Part shown: positions 52,101 to 63,579 of the stretch, one piece after another | Numbering within the stretch: the stretch's first letter is position 1 | Layout of the letters: the number at the start of each line of letters is the position of its first letter | Assembly (NCBI RefSeq): GCF_009905375.1 | Contig: NC_133652.1 | Span: 22,745,339 to 22,809,338 of the forward strand | From: Apium graveolens | Taxonomy: Eukaryota > Streptophyta > Magnoliopsida > Apiales > Apiaceae | Reading direction: 5' to 3' | Length of the DNA: 64,000 nt | Translations under genes and position numbers: made by a program | The notes under the pieces: model-generated | The model's input: only the letters and a program-made list of their open reading frames with translations | Databases searched by the model: none | What the model was told of the DNA's origin: nothing

Positions 52101-52629
52101 AGTTTGTAGACATGCTTTTTGTGGTTTGAAACAAATCGGAGTTACGAAGTTTCCTATGAGCCTTGCTCTAAATTGTTGGATGAAAATTGATAATTCAGGG
52201 ACTATGTCTAATTCAGTTTCAGTATCAAATGATTACATAAAGATGCAACAAGCCTCTCTGAAATTGACAAATATCTGGTATGAGTTTCGTCAAGCTGTTA
52301 GCAAGATTGGGATGGTGTTTGAGAAGCTCGATTTTGTGCATCAAACTATAAAACAGTTGAATACTGATTTGGATGCTTAAGGTGGTTGTGATGTATTTAC
52401 TAAGAGAGATCACATTGCTGCTGTGGTTGGGGAACAACCTAGCGAAGAAATTTTTGTACTCGTGCCAAATGTGTGCAAGAACAAAGGAAACTACTTTAAA
52501 AGACTGATTGGCGCGAGAAAGAAAGCTTTGAATAAATCCAAAAAAAGAAGTCGGCAATGTTCGTTGTGTAAGGCATATGCTCATGATGCGAGGAGATGTG
52601 TTAAGAGGAATAAAGTTGTGGCAGAGTAA
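49165..52629 (+). pseudogene. FAR1-related / Mutator-type transposase gene, broken
   Basis: FAR1/FHY3 proteins derive from Mutator-like transposases. A short first exon (49165-49204, MITADLLKISNNQ) splices to 49777. The N-terminal FAR1 DNA-binding domain follows (FYKEYVRLSGFGVRKTTKKK, CGYKAKM, FVELHNHPL). The MULE transposase core is in exons at about 50711-51000 and 51207-51772 (APFTGVDKHDKCVTFAACLL, ASKHHLCMWHIMQKF, RTTSRSESENFFFGQFHRQG). The SWIM zinc finger is CSCKKIVMCGIVCRHAF (about 52066-52115), and a C-terminal C-x2-C-x4-H-x4-C cluster lies near 52558-52600. Breaks: a one-base frame change at about 50449, TAG at 51303-51305 and TAA at 52378-52380. Likely the transposase of a decayed MULE; an old FAR1-family pseudogene is the alternative. 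Confidence 0.85.
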
Positions 52630-52885
52630 ATTGTTGAACTATATTAGTTAGATTACTCTGATATAATAAATTTAGTTTAGAATGTAGTACCATTACTTTA
52701 AATTTTTTGATACAATTTTAAACTAGTCATGTCTCATAATTTTCTCTTTTATTATTTTTGGTTTGTTACTGGAAATCAGTATATACTATTATTTTTGTTA
52801 TTGATGGAAAATCTGATTGGATTTTAACAATTATTTTGGAAATCAGTTGTGAATGTGATATTTACAAGAAAGAGAGACTGATATA

Positions 52886-52911
52886 GGGAGACAGGGAGGG
52901 AGGGAGGGAGG

Positions 52912-52965
<54 letters not shown>
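52886..52965. repeat. (GGGA)n(GA)n microsatellite
   Basis: Five or six GGGA units followed by about 25 GA units, just after the FAR1-like gene. Confidence 0.95.
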
Positions 52966-52968
<3 letters not shown>

Positions 52969-52984
52969 GAACAATTTAACCTCA

Positions 52985-53727
52985 ATATCAAAATGCTGTT
53001 AAAAAAGCTCTAACTGTATATGATTGTCAAATGATTAAAACTGATTTGTATGATATATTATACTGATTAAGACAATAGACAATACTGATTTGTTGTTTAT
53101 GTATTAGTGATTAACAACAAATATATTGATTGGTCTTACATATTTATACTAACAAGCATAAATATAAAAGACTAAATACATAATAGACAAAAAAAATAAA
53201 AATCGAAGCACTATTTCAGTTTTAATATGGATTCATTCAATCATGAACGATAAAAATAATCATAAAATTACTAATTCATTGTACTGCAATATAATTTCAT
53301 GCTTGATTAAAATCAAAATCATGTTAAAAAAGTTGTAACTGTATTTGATTGTCATATATTTGTTTTATTACTGATTTGTAGCATATGTTATAGTGATTAA
53401 ATCAATAGACAATACTAATTTGTTGTTATGTATTAGTGATTAACAACTTTATACTGATTGGTCTTACATATTTATACTAACAAGTCTAAATATAAAAGAC
53501 TAAGTACATAATTCATGTAGTAATCAATAGACAAAAAAACAAAATAATCGAAACATTAATTTCAGTTTTAAAATGGATTCAGTTCGATCATGAACAATAA
53601 CAATGTCAATCATAATCTAAAAAGCAACATTTTTTGGGTGTTATGACAGACATCCTAAAAATTACTAAGTCATTGTATAATTACTAATTCAATGTATTGA
53701 AATACAATTTCAAGCTTGATCAAATTT
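52985..53727. repeat. Tandem duplication of about 330-400 bp between the FAR1-like and Ulp1-like genes
   Basis: Unit 1 (about 52985-53310) and unit 2 (about 53311-53727) share long runs such as TGATTGGTCTTACATATTTA and CAATAGACAATACT. Unit 2 carries an extra stretch of about 60 bp. It lies in the non-coding gap between the two convergent genes. Confidence 0.8.
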
Positions 53728-54899
53728 CTCAGTGAGGTTAGATGCAAATGTAACCATCTTTTTTTTTACTTGGACCAGCACTGTGAAGTTCATTATTAGC
53801 CACCTTCATCATAGTCTTCTCAGCATCATCTTTGAACAATTTCTCTACTTCAAATATGATTGCACTGCTCTTTTCATTAATGTGAGATGTCAATATAGCA
53901 GTGCTGTATTTTGTTCAAAGCTTTACCATTTGTGTGAACTGACCACACTGCAATGAAAAATAAAAATAATATACACAAGTTAAAAATCAAAAACTAATGT
54001 AAACAAATATTGATTATATATTTATCAAAATAACAATACCAAAACAAAAATACTAATCAAACTAACATATTAAAATAGTAGTGTTTGATTTTTCTTACCC
54101 CTTCAGTCTTCAAATTACTTTTCCAACTCTGTGTGTTTCCCATAAATGTCTTCATGTGTCTCATTAAAAAAATAGCACAGTCATTTGCATTTTCTTGTGT
54201 TTGCCACGACATCCTCAAGTAAGAAATCTTTAACTTGTGAAGCGTCTGAGACATAACTTCAAGACCTTTCCCTTGCAAATATTTGATGAAGTGAGAGTGC
54301 TGCAATTTAAGCAACAGGTAAGCTTATTACATTCAGTATGAGTTCCTACTTCTAACGCTAATTATATCACCAAGGACTAATTATAATTTTATCATATATA
54401 TGTGTTGTATGGGTGTGGTAAACGCTCATATCATACATGCACATGATTATTATCAATAATGAAGGCAACCCGACAGCTGGATATAGACATAAGCAATCTC
54501 ATACTATATTATTAATTTAGTGCTACATTATCGATTAAAATGATTAAGATAATTAGGTTACCAGAATATTTGGTATTTTTCCATAGTACTTCTTTGGTTC
54601 TTCATCACGCTTTATGTTGTCAATGAAAATATAAGATGGGTTCTTCAAATTATAACATATCAAATAGTAGTGCTCATATGCATATAAAGGGAAGAACACC
54701 TGTAAAGATACGAAAAAAACTTGTCAATTATGTGTACAAACTCAGTAACTAATTAAAAAGATTTAATCAGTAATATACCATGTCTACATATTGAAGTTTT
54801 CATGTGGGGTATTTCTCTAGAATAGCATCCATATTATTCAAAAAGATAGGATACGTTTGAGCAACTTTCCTATTTGGATCAAGGCTCCAATTCTGTATG

Positions 54900-55983
54900 T
54901 GTAATATCCCGTAATTTTTAAAATTAGATTGTTAATAGAATAATAGAATAAAAAGGATTAAAATCATATAATGATTAGGATATTAAAATTTAATTAGACT
55001 AATGGGCCTAAAATTTGGATCAGATTCTAATATGGATAACTTGTATGTTAAGATATAGGATTTTGTATCGTTATAAATAGATCATATTCGTCCTCCTCCT
55101 TTTAATTATTAAAATTCGTAGGCCTTTATTCATAAAAATCAGAAGTCTTGTAAAATTCGTAGAAAATTCATCGTAAGTCGGAATTCAGTGATCAAGGACT
55201 TTTCGGAAAGGTCTTTTCATTCTCTACAACTTTCCTGTTTCGTGTTTTACGAGAAAACATTGTTTAGAGGGTCAAAAGGGGTAAATTCAGATCTGGTCAT
55301 GTTTTGAGGTAAGTTTTCGATCGATTTTGCTAATGTTTTCTAAACTATATGTTATGTGTGTATATTTGATTATAAAAATTTGGGCCAAGTGATGATATAT
55401 TTGAAAGTATTATGTGTTAAAATATACGTATTGTTATGCATGTGTGGTGTACCAACGATAATTTTGGATCTCTAATTTGTGTCATGGTTTGTGAAAATAT
55501 CGAATAAGAACTTAGAACCGTAGTCACCGGATTGTAGTGACAGTTTTCCGAAAATTTAGGACCGTTATCACCGGGTTGTAGTGGTCGTGGCATGGATTAT
55601 GGATTTTGAATTATTATTTTTTATGTGCTATGTGTATCGTATGTATCGAATAAGAATAAGAATATGTATCGAAAGTGTTTGTTTCGTATATCATATTATA
55701 TAGATTATCGTATTTTATTATATGTGTGTGTGTTACTTGGCCAACTAGTTGGATCGATTGGTCTCTTGCTGGGCTTCGCCGCTCATTCTTTTAATATTTC
55801 AGGTTTCGCCCTAGAGTTCGAATTGGATAATATTGGAGTTTCGAGGACTTAGATTGACTTTTGGACTTCCGGTTTTAGCTGCGCGTTCGTATTACAATCT
55901 TTGTAATTGAATTTTGGATTAGTAATTGTATTTTGTATTAGTTTCAATTTAGAATTAATAGTCCGGAAGTGCGGGTTGTTACA
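54900..55983. mobile_element. Solo LTR (1,084 bp) in the Ulp1-like gene
   Basis: It begins TGTAATATCCCG and ends CGGGTTGTTACA, flanked by a perfect 5-bp duplication GTATG (54895-54899 and 55984-55988). No internal region is present, so it is the product of recombination between two LTRs. It sits directly beside the acceptor of a Ulp1-like exon (exon starts at about 54893 on the minus strand): the AG is kept but the sequence upstream of it is replaced by LTR. Family probably Gypsy, not certain. A 75-codon open frame inside (55625-55852) has no domain. Confidence 0.88.
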
Positions 55984-58900
55984 GTATGTAAGAATAATGT
56001 TAATTTAATGAAAAATATTGGAAATATTTATTTAATAATCAAAATATAGTAAATTACCAAACCACCAATACTACAAAAAAAACGCAATGGCGATTCTTCT
56101 GCCTTGTAGTTCTCAGTATCATTCAGTATTGTAGACCATGTGTCGACTACAGAGTAGTACACTTTCGGATCAGATTTTAATGTATACAAATGCTCTCTTA
56201 TGCATTTTATTCCATTCCAATCAAATACCTCTTCCCTATAAAACGGAACATAAATAAGAACAGATCAAAACTTAAGGAAATAATAAATAAAGCACCTTGT
56301 ATTCCACATATTTAATATTCTACTAATTTTACAGTTAAAAAATAAATGAATTACTTACAGTCCATATCTATTTGTCATTGATATGTATCTCCACATTGTA
56401 ATATCTTCAGAAGTATATTTTGCATTAATATAAATAATTTTATTGATATATGGAGACTTTGCATATGGACCCAACTTTATCACTCTTGTACTTTTCTCTT
56501 TAAGCATCTGTTTTGGGGTCACAAAATCTTCATTTCCAATATCATGTTCATGTTCTTTATTAATATCGTCACAGACTTGGTTCACGATATTATAATCCAC
56601 TCCAAGTGCAAATGATGGAAGAAATGCAAGATCTTTCTTCTCACTCTCAGATAACTCGATGTTTGGTATGATCCGCTGTTCCAAATATAATATATCTATA
56701 ATATCCATTCGACTTAGAGGATCTCGATCCAAATTAACTACACATCACTCTCAGATAACTCGATGTTTGGAGTACACACCTCTTTATCAGCTATTACTTC
56801 TGCCCCTTGTGTTCTTTCATCACTAAAACTTGCAGTTGCATTCTTTGTAGCAATTTCTGCATTTGGATTGCAAGGTTCTTCACCATTTCTTGCTTCTTCC
56901 TATTTATCCTCCTCATTTACACTTGCAGATCCACTTTTTCTAGCAACTTCAGCATTTGTTTTATCGAAAATTTCATTGAACATATCTCTAATAACTCTGA
57001 GTTCCATATTATCTGGATATTTTCCATAGCACTCAAAAGATTCTTTTCAAATTGAATTTTTGAATTAATAATATTTGTCGCTCTGTCACGCAACAAATCC
57101 ACATAATCCTGACAATGAACATTGTATTAAAAATGAACATTCAAAAAGTTTTCTTATATATGTTACATATATCAATAAACATTACTAACAGAATCAATAA
57201 ATTAATAAATTACAGTTTAATGATTAGTGAAATGTACTTCTGTGACCAGTTACTACTTGTAATTAGCTTGTTGGTTGAATTTTACACAGTTTTTAACTTA
57301 GCTAAAATATTGGTTGAATGAACATGATTTAGTATTATAAATCATACACAGTTAATGAAGATAAAGTCATCTTGAAACACTTGATTACAATTTCATTATT
57401 CAATCGTGTATTAATCTATAGTACGATTATTAATCTATTCTGATTTATACGTGTGTGGTTGTCGTTGGAAAAGAATTCATGGAAAAAATACATGGCTTTC
57501 AAGAACACAACAGAAGTAGAAATGCACCAGATTACATACCAGGGTTCTAGAGCACAAATTACAGATTGTCAAGTTAAATTACTGGTCTACGTATGATTTT
57601 GCATTATGAATTTTTTTTGTCTAATTGAAGACACAAATGCAAATTAACCAATGAGAAATCAACTAGTACTATAACACGGAAAAAAGAAATTCTTATTGAG
57701 AATAATAAGAAGTAATAAAATAAATCAAGAAGTGTATGCGAATAATCAAGAAGTGTATGCGACTAATCTACAATATTACCTGCTCTGTCATGTCACTAAA
57801 TTGTCTTCTGATTTGTCATCTTCTTCATTTTCAATCGGTATAGATTCATTCCACTCCTGACCATCTTTTCCGTGTTCACCCATTTCATCAGTATTGCAAT
57901 TCTGTTGCATAAAAATATAAAATACAATTAGTTCATTGATATGTAGTAATTTAATCAGATAGAGATATAGTTTTTGATGTTTTCCTACTTTAAATATTTG
58001 CATATTTCACACTAGTTCATTGTTTTTAATATCATACTTCTGATTTTACCTTAATTTGTGGCCAATCATTTTGTCTGTCATCAACATGTTCTTGACTAGG
58101 CAAATTATCATCATCAAGAGAAGTATATTGATCCTAAGTCTGCTGTAAATAAAATAAGAAAGTCTAAAAATTTATTTTAAAAAAATATGAGTAAAATCTT
58201 TAAATTATCCATGAACTATGTTACCTTTTTTGACATTTCAGTAATATTCTCTTCATTAGGCCATGAGCCGTCATTATTGTCGATATCATTTGTTACTTTT
58301 GGTTGTGTTGATTTCCCATCATCATTCAACTATTTATCATCTTTCTCTCCTTCACTCATATTGTCATTCAATAAATTCTTCTATATAGATAAACATAATA
58401 TATTATAAATATTACGACTAACTGCACTATATATATTAATATTGTACAATATGTAACAAATGAACATATAAATTATGTTTTACCTTCTCCAGAGTTGGAC
58501 TTTTTTGTGATTGTGAATCTTGTGAAAAGTACTCCTTTAGCGTAGATAGAATTCTTCCTTTCTCAAACTCTCCAGTATAAACCTCCATTGCTTGCCTTTC
58601 TTTCAGTTTTTCCTCTGTCTATCCTTTAAAAGTGGGAAATTTTCTCTCAACTAGCTGAACAGCCCTGTGCTTCACTCTGCCAACATAGAACAACTACAAA
58701 TCACAAATAAAATAAATGTGATTAGTGAAGATTAATAGTAATATTTATCAGTAAGTAATTATTTTAACGGAATAAAAGAATTATCTTACAGTAAGAAATA
58801 TTTATGAGCCTCTGAAGAATGTTGAAGCGGTATTATTTTAACTGTCTTTTTCCATTACTAGATATTGAATCAGAAAAGCAGCCCAGTTGTATGAAACACA

Positions 58901-59469
58901 ACTATCCAAGCCATCAAATTTTACTAATTTTTTATCAACGTACGAATGAGTAGTTGTTCCTATGAGAACGTTTGATAGAACAACTAAAAAATTGATTTTA
59001 AACATCTCTGTCACATTCTTTTCTTCTCTAATCTTCTCAACAACTCGAGCTGCTATTATTTGCTCATCTCCAAATCAAAATCAAACAATTCACCAAATCC
59101 AGAATTTTCCACACATTTTTTTTATCATCGGACAGATGAAACACTACTTCGCTAAAAAGTCTTGGAGAGTTTCTAATTACAGCTTTTTTCTGATTGTCAT
59201 TTTCCTAATAGAATTCAATCATCACAAAATTAATATTGCTAGCTAAAAAGTAATGTCTAGTCTCTTTACTATGAATATGATAATTATACAATGTTCTTTT
59301 TGTGATTTTTTTGTTATTAAATACTGATATATGACAATTAAAATACATATAATACAATTTAATACCTGATCATCCATATTTGATTTTCTTTTGTAGGTTT
59401 TTCTCTTCTTTTTTTGGGTTCTTGATCTTTATTCATCACTAATCTCTGAAAAACAGGAATATATATATA

Positions 59470-59800
59470 GGGGGCTACTCCAATAGAAACCAATTTAGAA
59501 TAGAAACTAGAAACCAAATAATTTTTTTAAAAAAACTAATTCAAAATATAACACATATGGTATGCAAATCGATCGTTGAGAGATTTAGAAAAATATAGTT
59601 AAATCGGATTTAAAAAAAACTTACGCTTTGACGGGAAAAATCAAATTAAAAACGGAGGGGAAAAGCTGAAATTGGGTGTGGGAGGGTGGAGAGTAGTTGG
59701 GTGGGGTGATTTAGGGGGACCATTAGATTAGGTTGATCTAGTGGCTTAAAATTAGTTTCTAGTTTCTATTTTAATTTTAGTTTCTATTTGATCATCTCCC
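59470..59800. mobile_element. MITE copy 1 (331 bp) in an intron of the Ulp1-like gene
   Basis: Imperfect inverted ends: GGGGGCTACTCCAATAGAAAC at the left, and GGGAGATGATCAAATAGAAAC read from the right end, both followed by runs of ATAGAAACTAGAAAC. It is embedded in TATATATA on both sides. It has the same family and opposite orientation as 62859-63570. Confidence 0.85.
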
Positions 59801-61583
59801 TATATATATATAAAGATTGTCATTTATTCAGTTATTGATTAGTACAATGAATAAAGAACTAAAAATAAAAAGGAATCAGTAAATATACTGATTGTATAGT
59901 TACTACTAATTAGTAATTTATTATTATTATTATTATACCTTTCGACAATTTGTTTTTATCTTCTCATGTGCTCCTTCTTCATCAACTGTTGTTTGCTCAG
60001 TAGTATTTTCATCTCTATTATCATCCATAGATTTGTCTTCAACCTGTTATATTAATGTCACAGAATATTTTATTGGTTTAAAATATTATTTGGGAATAAG
60101 GCATGCATAAAATTGTCAATTAGACTTTAGCTATATATATGAACCTTGCTGGAATCTTATGAATGAGTGTTAGGAAGAAAATATAACATTCTTCATTCAG
60201 ATGAGGCAAGTCTAGAATGTAGGTACATGTGTTCTCTATACACAAACTAGGCTAAACAAGTTCACCAAATCATACAATAATTTTGTATTTCTCTAATTCG
60301 AGAAGGTACTTATATAATCTTTCATACTCAGCTAATAATCTGCCATCACTACTCACAAGTTAAATCCCCTGTACTACACTCACAAGCACTGAAAAAAAAG
60401 GTAAGATATTTTTGGCCTATATGTGTTTGTAGGAAGTGTACTTCCATTCTGCTTTTATTATTGGTTGACTCTTTATAGTACTTTGTACGATTAGTTAAAC
60501 TTTAACATGTATGTTTGAATTCATTAGTGAAAGTTCTAATTAGCTTTTCTGATCAAAAATTATTTCCCTGTTTCTAGTTCTAAATAGGGTCGGCCTTGAA
60601 GTTTACATCGTTCAAGTCAAAATCAGTTTACGAGACCCTAACTTATATACAAGCTGCAGTTTTCATATAACTAGCATTTAAAAAGAACTCAGAAAATCAC
60701 TAAAAAATTGATTATTTTCATGCGTTTACCAAAAAATACCTCACGAAAAGGACTTAGTTGAGGTCTTTTAGTTCTTGCTTTCTTCCATTTAACTGGTGGC
60801 ATTGTAACATTTTCTTCCATACAAGAATCTTTGTCTCTCCTTTTATTGTTATGTTGATCCTCTATACATATTAAATAAATGATTAAATTATTTTATTAAA
60901 AAACACTAGATTCAAGTTATTAATTTAAAATTTTATATACCTTTGGGTACTTCTTTCATTATATCTTCATCTGTGCTTTCAGAGTCTGTATACGCAACCA
61001 ACTCAACAACTTTTCCTTTTGATGACGATCTTAATATTTGAAGGCGTGGACTTCTGCGTGCTTCCATTTTTTTCCTGCAAAAAATGCCATTACATATTAT
61101 CATACAACAAATAAACATATCTCAAAACATTGGTAACTGGAATCAAATTTCATTTTTACTGATTTTTTAAATAAACAAGCTTCAGATCTACGACACATAC
61201 TTTTCTCATAGAAACATCTAATACAGCTCTACGTATTTCCATTCACCAAATAGAAAAATATAAAATTGCCCTATAAATGCATTCCACTAAAACATTTAGT
61301 CACAAAAACCGAGATTAATTGAATGTAACGTAACGTTCAAATAGCACTATCCAACTAATTATGTTCATTGTTCATAGATATCTCCCAGGCATCCATACAC
61401 AAACTCACAACAGAATTAGTATAAACTCGAAGTCTATTCCAATTAAAAAGCTCAGCTCAACTTTTTATCCGGGCGTCCAAGCAAAATCCAGTCAATCCAA
61501 GCTCAAATTATCAATCCAAGTCTATTTCATTCCTTAAACAACCCTAATTTCTAATAAATATCTCAACAAGTAATGCATTCACC

Positions 61584-62490
61584 GTTTCAAAATATATCTT
61601 GAAAATCAGTATAATACAAACATCCAAACACATTAATCTAAGAAATAATATGAACCAAATCAGTAAAATACACAAAACTTTTTGTTCACATAATCAAATC
61701 AGTATGAACATAAAAATTAGAATCACAAATTTTGAATACATACTCTATTAGCAGTTAAATTAGTCTTAGATCAATGACTAAATACTAATTAACATGTATT
61801 TCAACAATACAATAACAACATCACTTGATAGTTTAAAGATAAAAATTAATTAAAAACCACAACAATAAAAAAAATAACACATATTGAGTAATAATCAAAT
61901 AAGACAAGTGATAATCGATTGATGTAAACTGTCGATAAATTTTGCTCATGAAAACATCTGATGTTTCAAAATATATCTTGAAAATCAGTAAAATCAGTAA
62001 AACTCAAACATCCAAACATATTAATCTAAGAAATATTATAAACCTAACCTGTAAAATACATAACACTTTTTGTTCACATAAATACTGATTTTAGACACAA
62101 ATTAGAAACACAGATTTTCAAAACATACTCTATTATTAATTAGATCAGTGATTAAATACTGATTAATATCTATTTCAACAAAACACAACATCAATCAGGA
62201 AGAGTATTAATCAGTAAGAGCATAAAAATTTAGTAACACAAATTATCAAAACATACTCTATTAGTAGCTAGATCAGTGATTAAATACTGATTAACATCTT
62301 TTCAACAACACAATAACAACATCAATCAATATTTTCATGACAAAAATTAATTAAAACCCACATAAACCACAAAAAAAACATGCATCTATGAATACAACTT
62401 TATATCAACTAATACAACACATATCAACTAATAATCTACTAATGCAAGTGATAATCGATTGATGTTTACCGTTGATAAGTTTTTACTGAT
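61584..62490. repeat. Tandem repeats near the right end of the Mutator-like unit
   Basis: Two main units, about 61584-61962 and 61963-62490, share TTTCAAAATATATCTTGAAA, a CACTTTTTGTTCACATAA-like stretch and AAGTGATAATCGATTGATGT. A partial third copy starts near 62215 (AACATACTCTATTAG). They lie upstream of the Ulp1-like gene start, where subterminal repeats of a transposon would be expected. Confidence 0.75.
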
Positions 62491-62858
62491 TTTTTGAAGA
62501 ACAAGCTTCAGATTCACAAATTTCGAGCGATTTGTTTGATATTTGAACAGCTTCCTTCAAATTTGTACTGCTAATCTCTGTATAAAATGATGAACGTGAA
62601 TTTTTTGTTTGATTTTAGACTGTTTGTAGCGGTTGAATTGATAATAAATGACTTTTAAGTCTGTAACTGTTTTGTATGTATCGTGTGTGTATATGCGCCA
62701 AATATAATTTTGAATAATGGGTAACTGCTTTTTATTTTGGGCTGGTCTGGATGGTCTTATTTTTTGCCCAAGTTTGGGTTGGGCTGAGGTTTTTAGTTTT
62801 TATTTTAATTTGGTTTGTAGTTGAGTAGGACTTTATATATATATATATATATATATAT
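62491..62858. other. AT-rich gap ending in a TA microsatellite, no gene seen
   Basis: It contains GGGCTGGTCTGG and GGGTTGGGCTG patches and ends in about 12 TA units (62834-62858), which form the target of MITE copy 2. Confidence 0.5.
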
Positions 62859-63570
62859 GAATGATCAAATACAAATTAAAATTAAAATAGAATCTAGAAA
62901 CTAATCTAAGTCATTAGAGCAAGTCCAACAGTGCCCTAAACTCTTGTCTTAAACTAGAATTTAAGGCATTTTGTTTAAATGAGTGTTTCAACAATGTCCT
63001 AATGGTGCCTTAAAATATTAGGACATTTATCAAATGACTCATTTTTAAGGCATCACTAGGCATGCCCTATTTAATTTATATCAATAAAAAATTTATTTCT
63101 CTCTTTTTACACATCTCTTCTCTCTCATTTTTTTTCTTTTTCCTCCAATTGTAATTCAAATTTAATTTTATACTAATAATAGGACACTATTATAAGACAT
63201 ATTGTTGGAGTTAATATGCAAAAATCATGACTTAAATTACTAGGACATTATATTTTATTAAATTTATAAGTCATCTATTAGGATATTGTTGGAACTGCTC
63301 TTAGATCAACTTAATTTAATGGTCTCCTTTAAATCATCTCACTCAACTACTCTGCACCCTCCCACACTCAATTTCAGTTTTCTACCTCCGTTTTTAATTA
63401 GATTTTTCCCGTCAAATCGTAAGTTTTTTTAATATTCGATTTTACTGTATTTTTCTACATTTCTCAACGGTCGATTTGCATATCATATGTGTTATATTTT
63501 GAAGTAATTTTTTTAAAAAAATATTTGGTTTCTAGTTTCCATTCTAATTTGGTTTCTATTGAAGTAGCCC
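62859..63570. mobile_element. MITE copy 2, reverse orientation, with a nested MITE
   Basis: It reads as the reverse complement of the MITE at 59470-59800: GATCAAATAC near the left end, GGTTTCTATTGAAGTAGCCC at the right. Without the nested insertion it is about 325 bp, close to 331. TA repeats flank both sides, as in copy 1, suggesting preference for TA-rich targets. Confidence 0.85.
62917..63300. mobile_element. Nested MITE (384 bp), TTA target duplication
   Basis: Left end GAGCAAGTCCAACAGTGCCC, right end (reverse strand) GAGCAGTTCCAACAATATCC, so imperfect TIRs. TTA duplications lie at 62914-62916 and 63301-63303. A 3-bp TTA/TAA duplication with such ends is typical of PIF/Harbinger (Tourist-like) MITEs. 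MITE copy 1 serves as the empty-site reference. Confidence 0.87.
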
Positions 63571-63579
63571 ATATATATA

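Larger units (their letters stand above)
53733..61067 (-). pseudogene. Ulp1-like (C48) cysteine protease gene of a Mutator-like element, decayed
   Basis: Ulp1 proteases cut SUMO; Ulp1-like genes are carried by some plant MULEs. Exon-like pieces on the minus strand run from ATG 61067 (MEARRSPRLQILRSSSKGK) through 60860-60755, 60040-59945, 59440-59365, 59235-58800 (FKINFLVVLSNVLIGT), 58640-58490, 56732-56355 (LGPYAKSPYINKIIYINAKY), 56240-56060, 54893-54780, 54700-54560, 54316-54098 and 53957-53733. The catalytic triad can be read: His in YAYEHYYLICYN, Asp in FIDNIK, Cys in NANDCAIFLMRHMK. Breaks include TGA at 54802-54800 and another stop in the last exon. A solo LTR and a MITE sit in introns. 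Exon limits are approximate. It converges on the FAR1-like gene. Confidence 0.72.

Noticed and set aside
56763..57055. Plus-strand open frames over the Ulp1-like gene
   Set aside because: They are antisense to minus-strand exons that read as protein related to Ulp1-type MULE genes.
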